64,000 bases of DNA from Streptomyces sp. VRA16 Mangrove soil (GCF_017377775.1 NZ_JAFVLN010000003.1:124001-188000), one strand, 5' to 3'; positions 52,551 to 64,000 are shown, numbered from the stretch's first letter. Notes: generated by a model not told the origin, from the sequence alone. Translations and numbers: made by a program.

Positions 52551-53345
52551 GTGGTCAGCAAGGATCAGCGGCAGCGTCAGCTCGCCCGGGAGAAGTTCCT
52601 GCGCCAGCAGCAGCGGCGCGAGGCCGCACGACGCAAGGCGCGCACCCGCAACACCGTGATCGCCTCCGTGCTCGCGGTGGCCGTCCTGGGAACCGGTGGC
52701 GCGTACGCCGCCGGCGCCTTCAAGAGCGACGACAAGAAGGACCCGTCGGCGGGCTCCAGCGCGAGCCCGAGCCCGAGCGCCTCCTCCACGGAGAAGCCCG
52801 AGCCGAAGATGGCCGTCGACAAGAAGGCCACGTACACGATGACGATGAAGACGAATCAGGGCACCGTCGCGATCGCGATGGACGCGGCCAAGACGCCGCA
52901 CACCGTCAACTCGTTCAAGTACCTGGCCGACAAGAAGTTCTTCGACGGCACGAAGTGCCACCGGCTCACCACCGGGGGCATCTACGTGCTCCAGTGCGGC
53001 GACCCGGAGGGCACCGGAGCGGGCGGCCCCGGCTACACGATCCCGGACGAGAATCTGAACGGGCTCGGCAAGGCCGGCAAGGACGGCTCGGTCACGTACC
53101 CGGCGGGCACGGTGGCGATGGCGAACACCGGGCAGCCGCACACGGGCGGCAGCCAGTTCTTCCTCGTCTACAAGGACAGCAAGCTGCCTCCGTCGTACAC
53201 GCCGTTCGGCAAGATGGACGCGGCCGGGCTCAAGGCCGTCCAGGCCGTCGCCAAGAACGGAGTGGCCGCCGGCGGTCAGAGCGCGACCGATGGTGCACCG
53301 AAGAAGACCGTCAAGGTCCAGACCGTGACGGTGAAGAAGGACTGA
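52551..53345 (+). CDS. Membrane-anchored cyclophilin-type peptidyl-prolyl isomerase
   Basis: A 264-residue protein assisting folding outside the membrane. A basic N-terminus (KDQRQRQLAREKFLRQQQRREAARRKARTR), then one membrane helix (TVIASVLAVAVLGTGGAYAAG) and a Ser/Pro linker (GSSASPSPSASSTEKPEPK). The cyclophilin domain from about 95 has TVNSFKYLADKKFFDGTKCHRL, GPGYTIPDEN, GTVAMANTGQPHTGGSQFFLVY and YTPFGKM. The GTG has GAGGAG 8 nt upstream. The catalytic Arg position is His in CHRLT (family FHR), with the Arg following. Divergent from the MBL gene across 159 nt. Confidence 0.92.
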   Translation: MVSKDQRQRQLAREKFLRQQQRREAARRKARTRNTVIASVLAVAVLGTGGAYAAGAFKSDDKKDPSAGSSASPSPSASSTEKPEPKMAVDKKATYTMTMKTNQGTVAIAMDAAKTPHTVNSFKYLADKKFFDGTKCHRLTTGGIYVLQCGDPEGTGAGGPGYTIPDENLNGLGKAGKDGSVTYPAGTVAMANTGQPHTGGSQFFLVYKDSKLPPSYTPFGKMDAAGLKAVQAVAKNGVAAGGQSATDGAPKKTVKVQTVTVKKD

Positions 53346-53481
53346 CCTGTCGGCCGCCGAATTTCGGTGGCGCTGGATGCGGACAGCATCCCCGCCGGTC
53401 GCCTATGTTGGCCGTGACGAAACTGTGGACGATGCCCGGGGGCCCACGAATCCCCCGCAGGCATCATGTGGAGGAGGCGCT

Positions 53482-54714
53482 GTGAGCAGCGACCCGTGGG
53501 GCCGCGTCGACGAGACGGGGACCGTGTACGTGCGTTCGGCCGACGGCACTGAGCGTGAGGTCGGTTCGTGGAAGGCCGGCTCTCCCGACGAGGCCCTGGC
53601 CTACTTCAAGCGCAAGTACGACGGTCTGGTCGTCGAGATCGGGCTCCTCGAGCGCCGGGTGCAGACAACCGATCTGTCGTCGAAGGACGCGATGACGGCG
53701 ATCGAGCACTTGCGTGAGCAGGTCACGGACGCGCATGCGATCGGCGACCTGGACGCACTGGGCAAGCGGCTCGACAAGCTGGTGGAGAGCGTCGAGTCGC
53801 GGCGCGAGGAGCGCAAGGTCCAGAAGGCCAAGCAGTCCGACGAGGCGCGGCACTCCAAGGAGGCGCTGGTCGTCGAGGCGGAGGAGCTGGCGCAGTCCGA
53901 GCAGTGGCGGGCGGCCGGTGAGCGGCTGCGCGCCCTGGTGGACACCTGGAAGGGTCTGCCGCGGCTCGACCGCAAGTCGGACGACGAGCTGTGGCACCGC
54001 TTCTCGCACGCCCGCTCGGCGTTCTCCAAGCGCCGCAAGGCCCACTTCGCTTCGCTGGACGCGCAGCGCGAGGAGGCCCGCAAGGCGAAGGAGAAGCTGG
54101 TCGCCGAGGCCGAGGCGCTGTCGAACTCGCAGGACTGGGGCGCCACCGCGGCCCGGTATCGCGAGCTGATGACGGACTGGAAGGCGGCGGGCCGTGCCCA
54201 GCGCGAGCACGAGGACGACCTGTGGAACCGCTTCCGCGGCGCCCAGGACGTCTTCTTCGCGGCGCGCAGCTCGGTCTTCGCGGAGCGTGACGCGGAGCAG
54301 GGCGAGAACCTGAAGCTCAAGGAGGAGCTGGCCGCCGAGGCCGAGAAGCTGCTCCCGATCGAGGACCTGAAGGCGGCCCGTGCCGCGTTCCGCTCGATCA
54401 ACGAGCGCTGGGAGGCCATCGGCCACGTGCCGCGCGACGCCCGTCCGAAGGTCGAGGGCCGGATGCACGCCGTCGAGCGCGCCATCCAGGAGTCCGAGGA
54501 GGCCGAGTGGCGTCGTACGAACCCGGAGGCGCGGGCGCGTGCCGCGGGTCTCACGGGTCAGCTGCAGGCCGCCGTGGACAAGCTCAAGGGCCAGATCGAG
54601 CAGGCCCGCGCGCAGGGCAACAACGCCAAGGCCGACAAGCTCCAGAAGGAGCTCGACGGCCGCCAGGCGCTGCTCGACTCGGCGCTGAAGGGCTTGGAGG
54701 AGTTCGGCGGCTGA
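53482..54714 (+). CDS. DUF349 domain coiled-coil protein
   Basis: A 410-residue, almost wholly alpha-helical cytosolic protein. Three to four DUF349 repeats (each about 75 residues; LWHRFSHARSAFSKRRKAHF, LWNRFRGAQDVFFAARSSVF) occupy residues 115-330, with a helical coiled-coil tail (LQAAVDKLKGQIEQARAQGNNAKADKLQKEL). GTG at 53482 with GGAGGAGG just upstream. Function unknown; it lies between the cyclophilin and relA and is conserved at this place in streptomycetes as I recall. Confidence 0.9.
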   Translation: MSSDPWGRVDETGTVYVRSADGTEREVGSWKAGSPDEALAYFKRKYDGLVVEIGLLERRVQTTDLSSKDAMTAIEHLREQVTDAHAIGDLDALGKRLDKLVESVESRREERKVQKAKQSDEARHSKEALVVEAEELAQSEQWRAAGERLRALVDTWKGLPRLDRKSDDELWHRFSHARSAFSKRRKAHFASLDAQREEARKAKEKLVAEAEALSNSQDWGATAARYRELMTDWKAAGRAQREHEDDLWNRFRGAQDVFFAARSSVFAERDAEQGENLKLKEELAAEAEKLLPIEDLKAARAAFRSINERWEAIGHVPRDARPKVEGRMHAVERAIQESEEAEWRRTNPEARARAAGLTGQLQAAVDKLKGQIEQARAQGNNAKADKLQKELDGRQALLDSALKGLEEFGG

Positions 54715-54735
54715 CGCTGCGCTGAGTGCCGGTAC

Positions 54736-54779
54736 GTGAAGTGGCCCCGGGTTCCCAGAGGAACCCGGGGCCACTTCAC
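54736..54779. terminator. Strong bidirectional terminator between DUF349 gene and relA
   Basis: Perfect 20-bp inverted repeat (54736-54755 and 54760-54779; arms begin GTGAAGTGGCCCCGGG) with a 4-nt loop, the longest perfect hairpin in the window. Confidence 0.85.
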
Positions 54780-55022
54780 GCCGCCTTGGGCGTGCGCCCG
54801 CCGCCGGCTTGGGCAATCTGCCGCCTGGGGCTTTCCCACCCCGGCCGCCTGCCGCCCCGCCTTGGGCAATCTGCCGCCAAGGGCGGCAGGGTGGGCAAGG
54901 CGGCGCCCCAGCGCCGGGCAGGCACTCCGACCGGCCTCCAGCTCGGCCCGGCCCCACCATCGCCGGGTGCAGCGCCGTCCCGGTTGGTCGCGCAGTTCCC
55001 CGCGCCCTTGACGAGGCCGGGC
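54780..55022. repeat. Repeat-rich intergenic spacer before relA's end
   Basis: No gene. It holds two exact copies of CTTGGGCAATCTGCCGCC (54808-54825 and 54861-54878), a partial one at 54784, and an inverted copy of the dispersed repeat seen at 44481 (54982-55009, GTTGGTCGCGCAGTTCCCCG and following bases). Confidence 0.7.
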
Positions 55023-57539
<2,517 letters not shown>

Positions 57540-57656
57540 CGGCGCTCCTCGTGCGCGACGGGTCCCCCGTTCAGGTCCCGGAGAGCCCATGGTATCGATC
57601 CGGCGCCCACCGAACGTATTCGGCCGGTGAGACAACCTTCAACTGAAGAAACAGCA

Positions 57657-57689
57657 GAGGCGGGCGCCGGATTCCTCCGGGCCCGCCTC
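57657..57689. terminator. Terminator after apt
   Basis: Nine-bp inverted repeat (GAGGCGGGC 57657-57665, complement 57681-57689) directly after the apt stop and before relA. Confidence 0.55.
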
Positions 57690-57709
57690 CAAGGCTGTGA
57701 GCTGGGGTT

Positions 57710-58249
57710 TCAGACCACCAGCAGGGCGTCGAGGGGGGCGCCCTGCAGTGCGGGCTCCAGGCGCGCACGGCCGGGCAGGAAGCCGAGCTCCATCAGGACC
57801 GCGACGCCCGCGACCTCGGCGCCCGCACGGCGGATCAGGTGCAGGGCGGCCTCGGCGGTGCCGCCGGTGGCCAGCACGTCGTCGATGACCATGACGCGGT
57901 CGTCGCCGGACAGATCCTCGGCGTGCACCTCGATCTCGGCGGACCCGTACTCGAGGTCGTAGGACTGCGAGAGCGTCGCTCCGGGGAGCTTGCCCGCCTT
58001 GCGTACGGGGATGAAACCTAGGCCCGCGCGCACGGCGACCGGGGCGCCGAGGATGAAGCCGCGCGCCTCCAGGCCGACGACCTTGGTGGCGCCGTGGCGG
58101 ACGCAGAGCTCGGCGAGTGCGTCGGTGAGGGCCGTGAAAGCCGGCGGGTCCGCGAGCAGCGGGGTGATGTCCTTGAAGAGGACGCCGGGCTCCGGGTAGT
58201 CCTGCACATCACGGATGCGGCTGAGGAGCAGCTCCTTGATGTCGGTCAT
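57710..58249 (-). CDS. apt: Adenine phosphoribosyltransferase
   Basis: Salvages adenine to AMP with PRPP. 179 residues. The N-terminal IRDVQDYPEPGVLFKDITPLLADP, the hood KVVGLEARGFILGAPVA and the PRPP-binding VMVIDDVLATGGTAEAALHLI are all intact. ATG with GAGGTG upstream. The apt-relA neighbourhood is conserved in actinobacteria, but a hairpin between them suggests separate transcripts. Confidence 0.97.
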   Translation of the reverse strand: MTDIKELLLSRIRDVQDYPEPGVLFKDITPLLADPPAFTALTDALAELCVRHGATKVVGLEARGFILGAPVAVRAGLGFIPVRKAGKLPGATLSQSYDLEYGSAEIEVHAEDLSGDDRVMVIDDVLATGGTAEAALHLIRRAGAEVAGVAVLMELGFLPGRARLEPALQGAPLDALLVV

Positions 58250-58347
58250 TTCTGCACCTCAGCGAGTGTGTGAAGGGTTTTTCCCCGGCCGTTTCGGGCG
58301 GGTCCGCGCGATCGTCAACCCTAGCAGTCGCGTCGGTGCGCACACGA

Positions 58348-58385
58348 CGAGGGCGCCGGGAGCGTCGCAGCTCCTGGCGCCCTCG
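58348..58385. terminator. Terminator after secF
   Basis: Sixteen-bp inverted repeat with one G-T position (CGAGGGCGCCGGGAGC 58348-58363, partner 58370-58385) downstream of secF and before apt. Confidence 0.7.
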
Positions 58386-58403
58386 CAGGTACGGACCGAC
58401 GGG

Positions 58404-59525
58404 TCAGCGGCGCTTGCCCGAGGGGCGGCCGCGGCCGCGGTTGCGGGCCGGCTGGGTGCGCGGTCCCGCGCCCGCAGGGGTGGCGTCCTCGTGGTCGTCG
58501 TCCTGCGGGGCCTCCGCCTGCTGGCCGACGACCGCGGCGGCCGTCTCGGCCTTGGCCGCGGTGGCGGCGCGCTTGGCGAGAACCCGCTTCTTGAGCGCCT
58601 TCATCTTCGGCTCGCGCTCCTTGAGGTCGGCGACCAGCGGAGTGGCGATGAAGATCGACGAGTACGCACCGGCGGCGAGGCCGACGAAGAGCGACAGCGA
58701 GATGTCGTTCAGCATGCCGGCGCCGAGGAAGCCGCCGCCGATGAACAGCAGGCCCGCCACCGGCAGCAGCGCCACGACCGTGGTGTTGATCGAGCGGACC
58801 AGCGTGCCGTTGATCGAACGGTTGGCGATCTCGCTGTACGTCCAGCGGGTCTGCTTCTCGATGCCCTTCGTCTGTTCCTTGAGGGAGTCGAAGACGACGA
58901 CGGTGTCGTAGAGCGAGTAACCGAGGATCGTGAGCAGACCGATCACCGTGCCCGGCGTGACCTCGAAGCCCACCAGGGCGTAGATCCCGACGGTGATGGT
59001 GATGTCGTGGATGAGCGCGACCAGGGCCGCGACCGCCATCCGCCACTCGAAGGCGATCGCCAGGTAGATCACGACGAGCACCATGAAGATCGCCAGACCC
59101 TGCCAGGCCTTGTTGGCGATGGTCTCACCCCAGCTGGGGCCCACCAGGTCGGCGTTGATGTCGTCGGCCTTGATGTCCATGTCCTTGGACAGTTCGGCCT
59201 TGATCTGGTCCGACTTGCCGGTGTCGATACCGGCGACCTGGATGCGCAGGCCGCCCGTGCCGAGCTCCTGCACGATCGCGTCGTGACCGGAGGCGTTCTC
59301 CGCGTACTTCTCCGCCTGGGCGGCGGAGACGGAGGTCTTGGGCGTCGTGAAGACGGCGCCGCCCTCGAACTCGATGCCCATGTTCAGGCCGCGCACCGCC
59401 AGACCCAGGATCGCCGTGATGGTGATCAGGATCGAGACGCCGTACCAGATCTTGCGCTTGCCGATGAAGTCGTAGCCGACCTCACCGCGGTAGAGCTTGG
59501 CGCCGAGAGTGCCGAGCTTCGACAT
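58404..59525 (-). CDS. secF: Protein-export membrane protein SecF
   Basis: Part of the SecDF complex that uses the proton gradient to complete Sec-dependent export. 373 residues. First helix KIWYGVSILITITAILGLAVRG, the P4-type extracytoplasmic domain starting NMGIEFEGGAVFTTP, then five helices with VGPSWGETIANKAWQG and the TILGYSLYDTVVVFDSLKE motif with its conserved Asp. A basic cytosolic tail (RNRGRGRPSGKRR) ends it. ATG 1 nt after the secD stop, so it is coupled to secD. Confidence 0.97.
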   Translation of the reverse strand: MSKLGTLGAKLYRGEVGYDFIGKRKIWYGVSILITITAILGLAVRGLNMGIEFEGGAVFTTPKTSVSAAQAEKYAENASGHDAIVQELGTGGLRIQVAGIDTGKSDQIKAELSKDMDIKADDINADLVGPSWGETIANKAWQGLAIFMVLVVIYLAIAFEWRMAVAALVALIHDITITVGIYALVGFEVTPGTVIGLLTILGYSLYDTVVVFDSLKEQTKGIEKQTRWTYSEIANRSINGTLVRSINTTVVALLPVAGLLFIGGGFLGAGMLNDISLSLFVGLAAGAYSSIFIATPLVADLKEREPKMKALKKRVLAKRAATAAKAETAAAVVGQQAEAPQDDDHEDATPAGAGPRTQPARNRGRGRPSGKRR

Positions 59526-59526
59526 C

Positions 59527-61302
59527 TCACGCCTCCTTCGGGTCGACAGGACGGGTGGCGCGGCGGGTGCGGCGCAGCGGGGGCTGGACGCCGAGTCGCT
59601 TGGGGTCGAGACCGGACCACTTGTGTCCGCCGGTGAAGAACTTCGTCCGGGCCAGGAGCGTCATCAGCGGCTTCGTGAAGAGGAAGACCACGACCACGTC
59701 GAGCAGGGTGGTCAGGCCGAGCGTGAACGCGAAGCCCTGGACCTTGCCGACGGTCACGATGTAGAGCACCGCGGCCGCGAGGAACGACACGAAGTCGGAG
59801 ACCAGGATGGTGCGCCGGGCGCGCGGCCAGGCACGCTCCACGGCGGGCCGCACGGAGCGGCCTTCCCTGATCTCGTCCCGGATCCGTTCGAAGAACACGA
59901 TGAACGAGTCCGCGGTGATACCGATGGCCACGATGGCGCCGCAGACGGCCGGCAGGTTCAGCGCGAAGCCGATGGCCGGGCCGAGCAGCGTCATGATCGT
60001 GTACGTCAGGATGCCGGACGTGATCAGCGAGGCGAGGGCGATGACCGACAGGCCCCGGTAGTAGACCACCAGGTAGATGACGACCAGGGCCAGGCCGATG
60101 GCGCCGGCGATCAGACCGGCGTGCAGCTGCTCACCACCGAGCGCCGCGGTCACCGAGGTGACGGACTGCTCGTGGAAGGTGAGCGGCAGGGCGCCGTAGG
60201 ACAGCACGTTGGCCAGGTCCTGGGCGGACTCCTGGGTGAAGCTGCCGGAGATCTCGGCGGAGGCGCTCAGCGTCGAGCTGACGCTGGGGGCGGAGACCAC
60301 GTCGCCGTCGAGCACGATGGCGAACTGGTTCATCGGCTGCTGCTGGTCCTTGAGCTTCGTCGTCGTCGCGGCGAACTTCTTCGAGCCGGAGCCCGTGAAG
60401 TCCATGTTGACGACCCACTGGCCGGACTGCTGGTTGATGACCGCCTGGGCCTTCTTGACGTCCTTGCCGTTCACCTCGGACGGGCCGAGGATGTACTTCA
60501 CCCACGCGCCGGACGAGTCCGTGCCACAGGCGATGATCGTGTCAGTCGCCTTGGCGCCCTCGTTGATCTGCGTACGCGCCTTCTTGTCGGTGCAGTCGAG
60601 CGCGGTGAACTTCTTCTCGAGGGCGGTCGTCGCCGGGTCCGCCGAGGCGCTCGCCGACGGGGACGCCGAGCTGGACGCCTTGGCGTCGGCGCTGCTGCTC
60701 GCGCTCGCGGAGGAGCTGGGCGTGGCATCGGCCTTGAGGGCGTCGGTGACGGCGCGGCCCTGGGAGGTCGCGGACGCGGAGGCGGAGGCGGACGGGGTCG
60801 CGGAGGACGACGCCTTGTCCGTGGCCTTGTCGGTCGCCTTGCTGCTGGAGGAGGCGCTCGGCGACGGGCTGGCGGAGGAGTCCGCCGAGGGCGAGCCGGA
60901 GGCCAGCGTGAGGACGGGGCGGAAGTAGAGCTGCGCGGTCGTGCCGACCTGGTCGCGCGCCTGCTTCTCGTTCGTCCCCTTCGGGATGTTGACGATGATG
61001 TTGTTGTTGCCCTGCGTCTGGACCTCGGCCTCGGAGACACCCATGCCGTTGACACGGCGGTTGATGATGTCCGCCGCCGTGTCCATGTTGGTCTTGTTGA
61101 TCGCGTTGGGCTTGCCCGGCTCGTTCTTGGCCTGCAGGGTGATGCTGGTGCCGCCCGCCAGGTCGATGCCCAGGCGCGGAGTGAACGTGCCGGAGAGGAA
61201 CATCCCCCCGACGAGCGCGACCATGATGATCGCGATCAGGCTCAGGGCACGGCCCGGCTTGCTCTGGGCACCTGCCCCTCGGCTCTTTTTAGGTGTGGCC
61301 AC
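59527..61302 (-). CDS. secD: Protein-export membrane protein SecD with long serine-rich insertion
   Basis: Partner of SecF. 591 residues, six helices. First helix LSLIAIIMVALVGGMFLSG, then the P1 domain starting RLGIDLAGGTSITL. Residues 135-226 are almost only Ser, Ala, Pro and Thr (two stretches with a short helix, QGRAVTDALKADA, between), inserted in P1 before FTALDCTDKKARTQ. The later helices carry VVYYRGLSVIALASLI and GIAITADSFIVFFERIRDE. GTG at 61302 has GGGAG 9 nt upstream; a longer TTG/ATG start would add up to 19 residues. yajC lies 139 nt upstream. Confidence 0.95.
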   Translation of the reverse strand: MATPKKSRGAGAQSKPGRALSLIAIIMVALVGGMFLSGTFTPRLGIDLAGGTSITLQAKNEPGKPNAINKTNMDTAADIINRRVNGMGVSEAEVQTQGNNNIIVNIPKGTNEKQARDQVGTTAQLYFRPVLTLASGSPSADSSASPSPSASSSSKATDKATDKASSSATPSASASASATSQGRAVTDALKADATPSSSASASSSADAKASSSASPSASASADPATTALEKKFTALDCTDKKARTQINEGAKATDTIIACGTDSSGAWVKYILGPSEVNGKDVKKAQAVINQQSGQWVVNMDFTGSGSKKFAATTTKLKDQQQPMNQFAIVLDGDVVSAPSVSSTLSASAEISGSFTQESAQDLANVLSYGALPLTFHEQSVTSVTAALGGEQLHAGLIAGAIGLALVVIYLVVYYRGLSVIALASLITSGILTYTIMTLLGPAIGFALNLPAVCGAIVAIGITADSFIVFFERIRDEIREGRSVRPAVERAWPRARRTILVSDFVSFLAAAVLYIVTVGKVQGFAFTLGLTTLLDVVVVFLFTKPLMTLLARTKFFTGGHKWSGLDPKRLGVQPPLRRTRRATRPVDPKEA

Positions 61303-61441
61303 CTTCTCGTACTCCCTCTCCATCCGCCCGGCATCGGGGATGCGTGCCTGGACGGCCATGAAATGGTCGAGAATCCTCGCGCGTCACGCACGAACCGGAA
61401 CCGCGGGGACGCAAGCGGACGTCCCCCGGCCCAGGTCGTGA

Positions 61442-61939
61442 CTACTTCGCGTCGGACTCGCCGTCGGTCTTCTTCACCTCGGCGTCGTCGGCCTTGGTGG
61501 CATCGTCGGTCTCGGCGGCCTCGTCGGCCTCGTCCTTCTTGCCGAGGTCGATGCGCGAGTCGTCGGCGGCGGTCTCGTCGGTCTCGGAGGGGCCGGTCAG
61601 AGACGACGCGTCGTCCGGCACGACGGCGCCGTCGGTCAGCTCGTCGTCGACCGCGTCGGGGCCGTGGACGATGCGGTTGTACTCGTCGTCGGAGAGCACG
61701 GCACCGATCGCGTTCTTCGCGAACATCAGGTGGACGCCGGGGCCGGCGTCGAGGAGGACCGTGTCCTCGTTGACCTCCTTGACCGTGGCGTACATGCCCC
61801 CGATCGTGCGGACGCCGGAACCGGGCTGCATCTCATTGCGCATGCTCGCGGCCTGCTGCTGCTTCTTCTTGGCAGACCGGGTCATCAGGAACATGGCCCC
61901 GATGAGCACGATGAACGGGAGGAGGGTCACGAGACTCAC
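61442..61939 (-). CDS. yajC: Preprotein translocase accessory subunit YajC
   Basis: Small membrane partner of SecDF. 165 residues, longer than the usual 90-110 because of an acidic C-terminal tail (about residues 95-165; many Asp/Glu, with DAVDDELTDGAVVPDD). N-terminal helix VTLLPFIVLIGAMFLMTRSAKKKQQQ, then the YajC fold (MRNEMQPGSGVRTIGGMYATVKEVN). GTG start with GGAAG upstream. Its position before secD-secF is standard. Confidence 0.94.
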   Translation of the reverse strand: MSLVTLLPFIVLIGAMFLMTRSAKKKQQQAASMRNEMQPGSGVRTIGGMYATVKEVNEDTVLLDAGPGVHLMFAKNAIGAVLSDDEYNRIVHGPDAVDDELTDGAVVPDDASSLTGPSETDETAADDSRIDLGKKDEADEAAETDDATKADDAEVKKTDGESDAK

Positions 61940-62113
61940 GGGTGGAAACTTCCTTCAGGCGACCGCGCCGGAGTGCGGCCTTGTCGGGGGTTGGGGGTCG
62001 GCCGTCGTCCTCAAACCTCAAGAACGACGTCGGCGGAGTCTAAGCGAGTCCGCCATCTGGGAACAACGCTCAGCATGGCACCGGGGTTCCAGCCGCCGCG
62101 AGTACCCGCGCCG

Positions 62114-63193
62114 TCACGCCCCGAAGAGGTCCTGTTGTCCCCTTGCGCCCGGCTTTCCCTGAGGCGCGGTGAGTCCGAGGTGGCTCCATGCGGCCGGGGT
62201 GGCGACCCTGCCGCGGGGCGTTCTGGCCAGGAGACCTTCGCGTACGAGGAAGGGCTCGGCCACCTCTTCCACGGTCTCACGCTCCTCCCCCACAGCGACA
62301 GCAAGTGTCGAAAGTCCCACAGGTCCGCCGCCGAACAGCTTGAGGAGCGCCTCCAGGACGGCGCGGTCGAGGCGGTCGAGGCCGCGGCCGTCCACCTCGT
62401 AGACCCCGAGGGCCGCCGCCGCGATGTCCCGGGTGATGTGGCCGTCGGCCTTGACCTGGGCGTAGTCGCGCACGCGGCGCAGCAAGCGGTTGGCGATGCG
62501 CGGGGTGCCGCGGGAGCGTCCGGCGATCTCGGCCGCGCCGGCCGGGTCGATCTCCACGTCGAGGAGTCCGGCGGAACGGTGGATGACCCGCTGGAGCTCG
62601 GTCGGCTCGTAGAACTCCATGTGCGCGGTGAAACCGAAGCGGTCGCGCAGCGGGGGCGGCAGCAGGCCCGCGCGCGTGGTGGCGCCGACCAGCGTGAACG
62701 GGGGCAGTTCGAGCGGGATGGCGGTGGCGCCGGGGCCCTTGCCGACGATGACGTCGACGCGGAAGTCCTCCATCGCCATGTAGAGCATCTCCTCGGCGGG
62801 CCGGGACATCCGGTGGATCTCGTCGAGGAAGAGGACCTCGCCCTCCTGGAGGGAGGAGAGGATCGCGGCCAGGTCACCGGCGTGCTGGATCGCGGGGCCG
62901 CTCGTGATGCGGATCGGGGCGCCCATCTCCGCGGCGATGATCATGGAGAGGGTGGTCTTGCCGAGGCCGGGGGCGCCGGAGAGCAGGACGTGGTCGGCGG
63001 TGGCGCCGCGCGCGCGGGCGGCGCGCAGCACCAGGTCGAGCTGCTCCCTGACCTTCTCCTGGCCGATGAATTCGCCCAGGTCCTTGGGGCGCAGGGCCGC
63101 CTCGACCGCCTGGTCCTCACCGTCGGCGGACGCTCCGACGAGCCGGTCCGCCGCCTGCGGGGTGGCCTCGTCGGTCGTCTCGTCCCAGTTCAT
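62114..63193 (-). CDS. ruvB: Holliday junction branch migration ATPase RuvB
   Basis: AAA+ motor that drives branch migration with RuvA. 359 residues. Walker [23 protein letters not shown], Walker [25 protein letters not shown], the RuvB beta-hairpin region [31 protein letters not shown], and the C-terminal winged helix ([19 protein letters not shown]). ATG, 53 nt after ruvA. ruvC-ruvA-ruvB forms one operon. Confidence 0.98.
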   Translation of the reverse strand: MNWDETTDEATPQAADRLVGASADGEDQAVEAALRPKDLGEFIGQEKVREQLDLVLRAARARGATADHVLLSGAPGLGKTTLSMIIAAEMGAPIRITSGPAIQHAGDLAAILSSLQEGEVLFLDEIHRMSRPAEEMLYMAMEDFRVDVIVGKGPGATAIPLELPPFTLVGATTRAGLLPPPLRDRFGFTAHMEFYEPTELQRVIHRSAGLLDVEIDPAGAAEIAGRSRGTPRIANRLLRRVRDYAQVKADGHITRDIAAAALGVYEVDGRGLDRLDRAVLEALLKLFGGGPVGLSTLAVAVGEERETVEEVAEPFLVREGLLARTPRGRVATPAAWSHLGLTAPQGKPGARGQQDLFGA

Positions 63194-63246
63194 GTGGTGT
63201 GCCTCGCGTTACGTGAGCCGAAGGGTCGGTGAGCAGGTGGGGTCCG

Positions 63247-63855
63247 CTAGCGGGTGCGGTTGAGGGTCTGCAGGGCCGCCTTGAGGAGCTGGCCGACCTG
63301 CGGGCTCTGCGTGGCCTCGGCCTGCGGGGTGACGGCGGCGACCGCCTCGTCCGCCTCGCGGGTCGCGTAGCCGAGGCCGATCAGCGCGGCGTGCAGCTGG
63401 TCGCGCCAGCCGCTGGTCACGGCCGTGCCGATGGCCGGGCCGCCGGTGCCGAGGGGCTCGCCGAGCCGGTCCTTGAGCTCCAGGAGGAGCTTCTGGGCGC
63501 CCTTCTTGCCGATGCCGGGGACGGCGGTGAGGGCCTTCTCGTCGCCGGTGGCGACCGCGCGGCGCAGCGCGTCGGGGCTGTGCACGGCGAGCATGGCCTG
63601 CGCGAGCCGCGGGCCGACGCCGCTGGCGGTCTGGAGCAGTTCGAAGGTCTGCTTCTCGTCGTCGTCGGCGAAGCCGTAGAGGGTCAGCGAGTCCTCACGG
63701 ACGACGAGGGAGGTGGCGAGCTTGGTCTGCTGGCCGATGCGGAGGGTGGACAGCGTGTTCGGCGTGCACTGGAGGGCCATGCCGATGCCGCCGACCTCGA
63801 CGACCGCGGCGTCGGGGGCGAGTGCGGCGACGGGGCCGCTGACGAAGGCGATCAT
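63247..63855 (-). CDS. ruvA: Holliday junction DNA-binding protein RuvA
   Basis: Tetrameric junction binder that guides RuvB. 202 residues. OB-fold N-domain ([26 protein letters not shown]), two helix-hairpin-helix motifs ([17 protein letters not shown] and [23 protein letters not shown]), and the flexible C-terminal RuvB-binding domain. The ATG overlaps the ruvC stop (ATGA). Confidence 0.97.
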   Translation of the reverse strand: MIAFVSGPVAALAPDAAVVEVGGIGMALQCTPNTLSTLRIGQQTKLATSLVVREDSLTLYGFADDDEKQTFELLQTASGVGPRLAQAMLAVHSPDALRRAVATGDEKALTAVPGIGKKGAQKLLLELKDRLGEPLGTGGPAIGTAVTSGWRDQLHAALIGLGYATREADEAVAAVTPQAEATQSPQVGQLLKAALQTLNRTR

Positions 63856-64000
63856 GCGGTACGGCCTTTCAGTGCTTTGGATGCGTGCAGGGCAACTGCC
63901 TGCTGGAGTCTGTTCTGCGCGGGGGCGCGCCAGATGTGGCAGATGGCGAGGGCCAGGGCGTCGGCGGCGTCGGCGGGCTTGGGCGGCGCGTCGAGCCTGA
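63852..64000 (-). CDS. ruvC: Crossover junction endonuclease RuvC, C-terminal part
   Basis: Only the last 49 residues lie in the window. They read [21 protein letters not shown] and end [11 protein letters not shown]. The [13 protein letters not shown] segment carries the C-terminal catalytic Asp pair of RuvC. Stop TGA at 63852-63854 overlaps the ruvA ATG. The start lies beyond the window edge. Confidence 0.9.
   Translation of the reverse strand, partial: RLDAPPKPADAADALALAICHIWRAPAQNRLQQAVALHASKALKGRTA

Noticed and set aside
52551..53345. Loss of catalytic residues in the cyclophilin
   Set aside because: The CHRL segment still aligns with the FHR motif of bacterial cyclophilins and the GSQFF and MANTG motifs are intact.
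54780..55022. CRISPR-like array
   Set aside because: Only two exact 18-bp copies with one 35-nt spacer, GC-rich and without cas genes; better described as Streptomyces intergenic repeats.

Overview
The window is chromosomal DNA from a Streptomyces. GC is very high, with extreme third-position GC. Many genes start with GTG or TTG. It carries actinomycete-specific genes: bldD, the actinobacterial integration host factor sIHF, a primosomal PriA without helicase motifs, a VKOR-type thiol oxidoreductase and a bifunctional RelA. The gene order rpe ... metK-coaBC-rpoZ-gmk-sIHF-pyr-bldD-nusB-efp-aro-alaS-rpsD-hisS-relA-apt-secFD-yajC-ruvBAC matches, as I remember it, the S. coelicolor SCO1464-SCO1520 segment. 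The window is therefore mostly conserved core genome with a few accessory insertions.

Layout. 1-9.2 kb: the end of rpe, an MMPL transporter, rsmB, fmt, a small HTH-like protein, helicase-dead priA and an S1-domain protein. 9.3-13.4 kb, minus strand: metK, coaBC, rpoZ, gmk and sIHF. 13.7-23.7 kb, minus strand: the complete UMP pathway, transcribed pyrR-pyrB-pyrC-(membrane protein)-carA-carB and then pyrD-pyrF. It has a PyrR-type RNA element in front of pyrR and a strong hairpin between carB and pyrD. 23.9-24.4 kb, plus strand: bldD, with two BldD boxes over its own promoter. 24.5-27.4 kb: an accessory pair, an S1P-lyase-like PLP enzyme and an MFS/GPH transporter. 27.5-36.9 kb, minus strand: nusB, efp, an M24 peptidase homologue with altered metal ligands, a P-loop protein, the shikimate genes aroB, aroK and aroC, then aroE, mltG and ruvX.

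36.9-46.6 kb: alaS, two small envelope/coiled-coil proteins, a divergent NB-ARC/TPR protein, rpsD behind an unusually structured 320-nt leader, a secreted HNH nuclease, rarA and a VKOR protein. 46.7-50.3 kb, plus strand: a tightly coupled four-gene ABC exporter/two-component operon. 50.4-64 kb: hisS, an MBL-fold hydrolase, an extracytoplasmic cyclophilin, a DUF349 protein, relA-apt (stringent response and purine salvage), secF-secD-yajC (Sec translocon accessory complex) and ruvB-ruvA-ruvC (Holliday junction processing, ruvC cut by the window edge).

Most cassettes are separated by long perfect hairpins without U-runs, the usual Streptomyces terminator form. Several genes appear to be leaderless: a TANNNT -10 element lies 6-9 nt in front of the start codon and there is no Shine-Dalgarno. 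I found no tRNA, rRNA, CRISPR array, prophage or insertion sequence. The observations I consider most worth following up are the rpsD leader RNA, the M24 protein with replaced metal ligands next to efp, the PyrR element overlapping the pyrR ribosome site, and the inverted-repeat operator at the NB-ARC gene.
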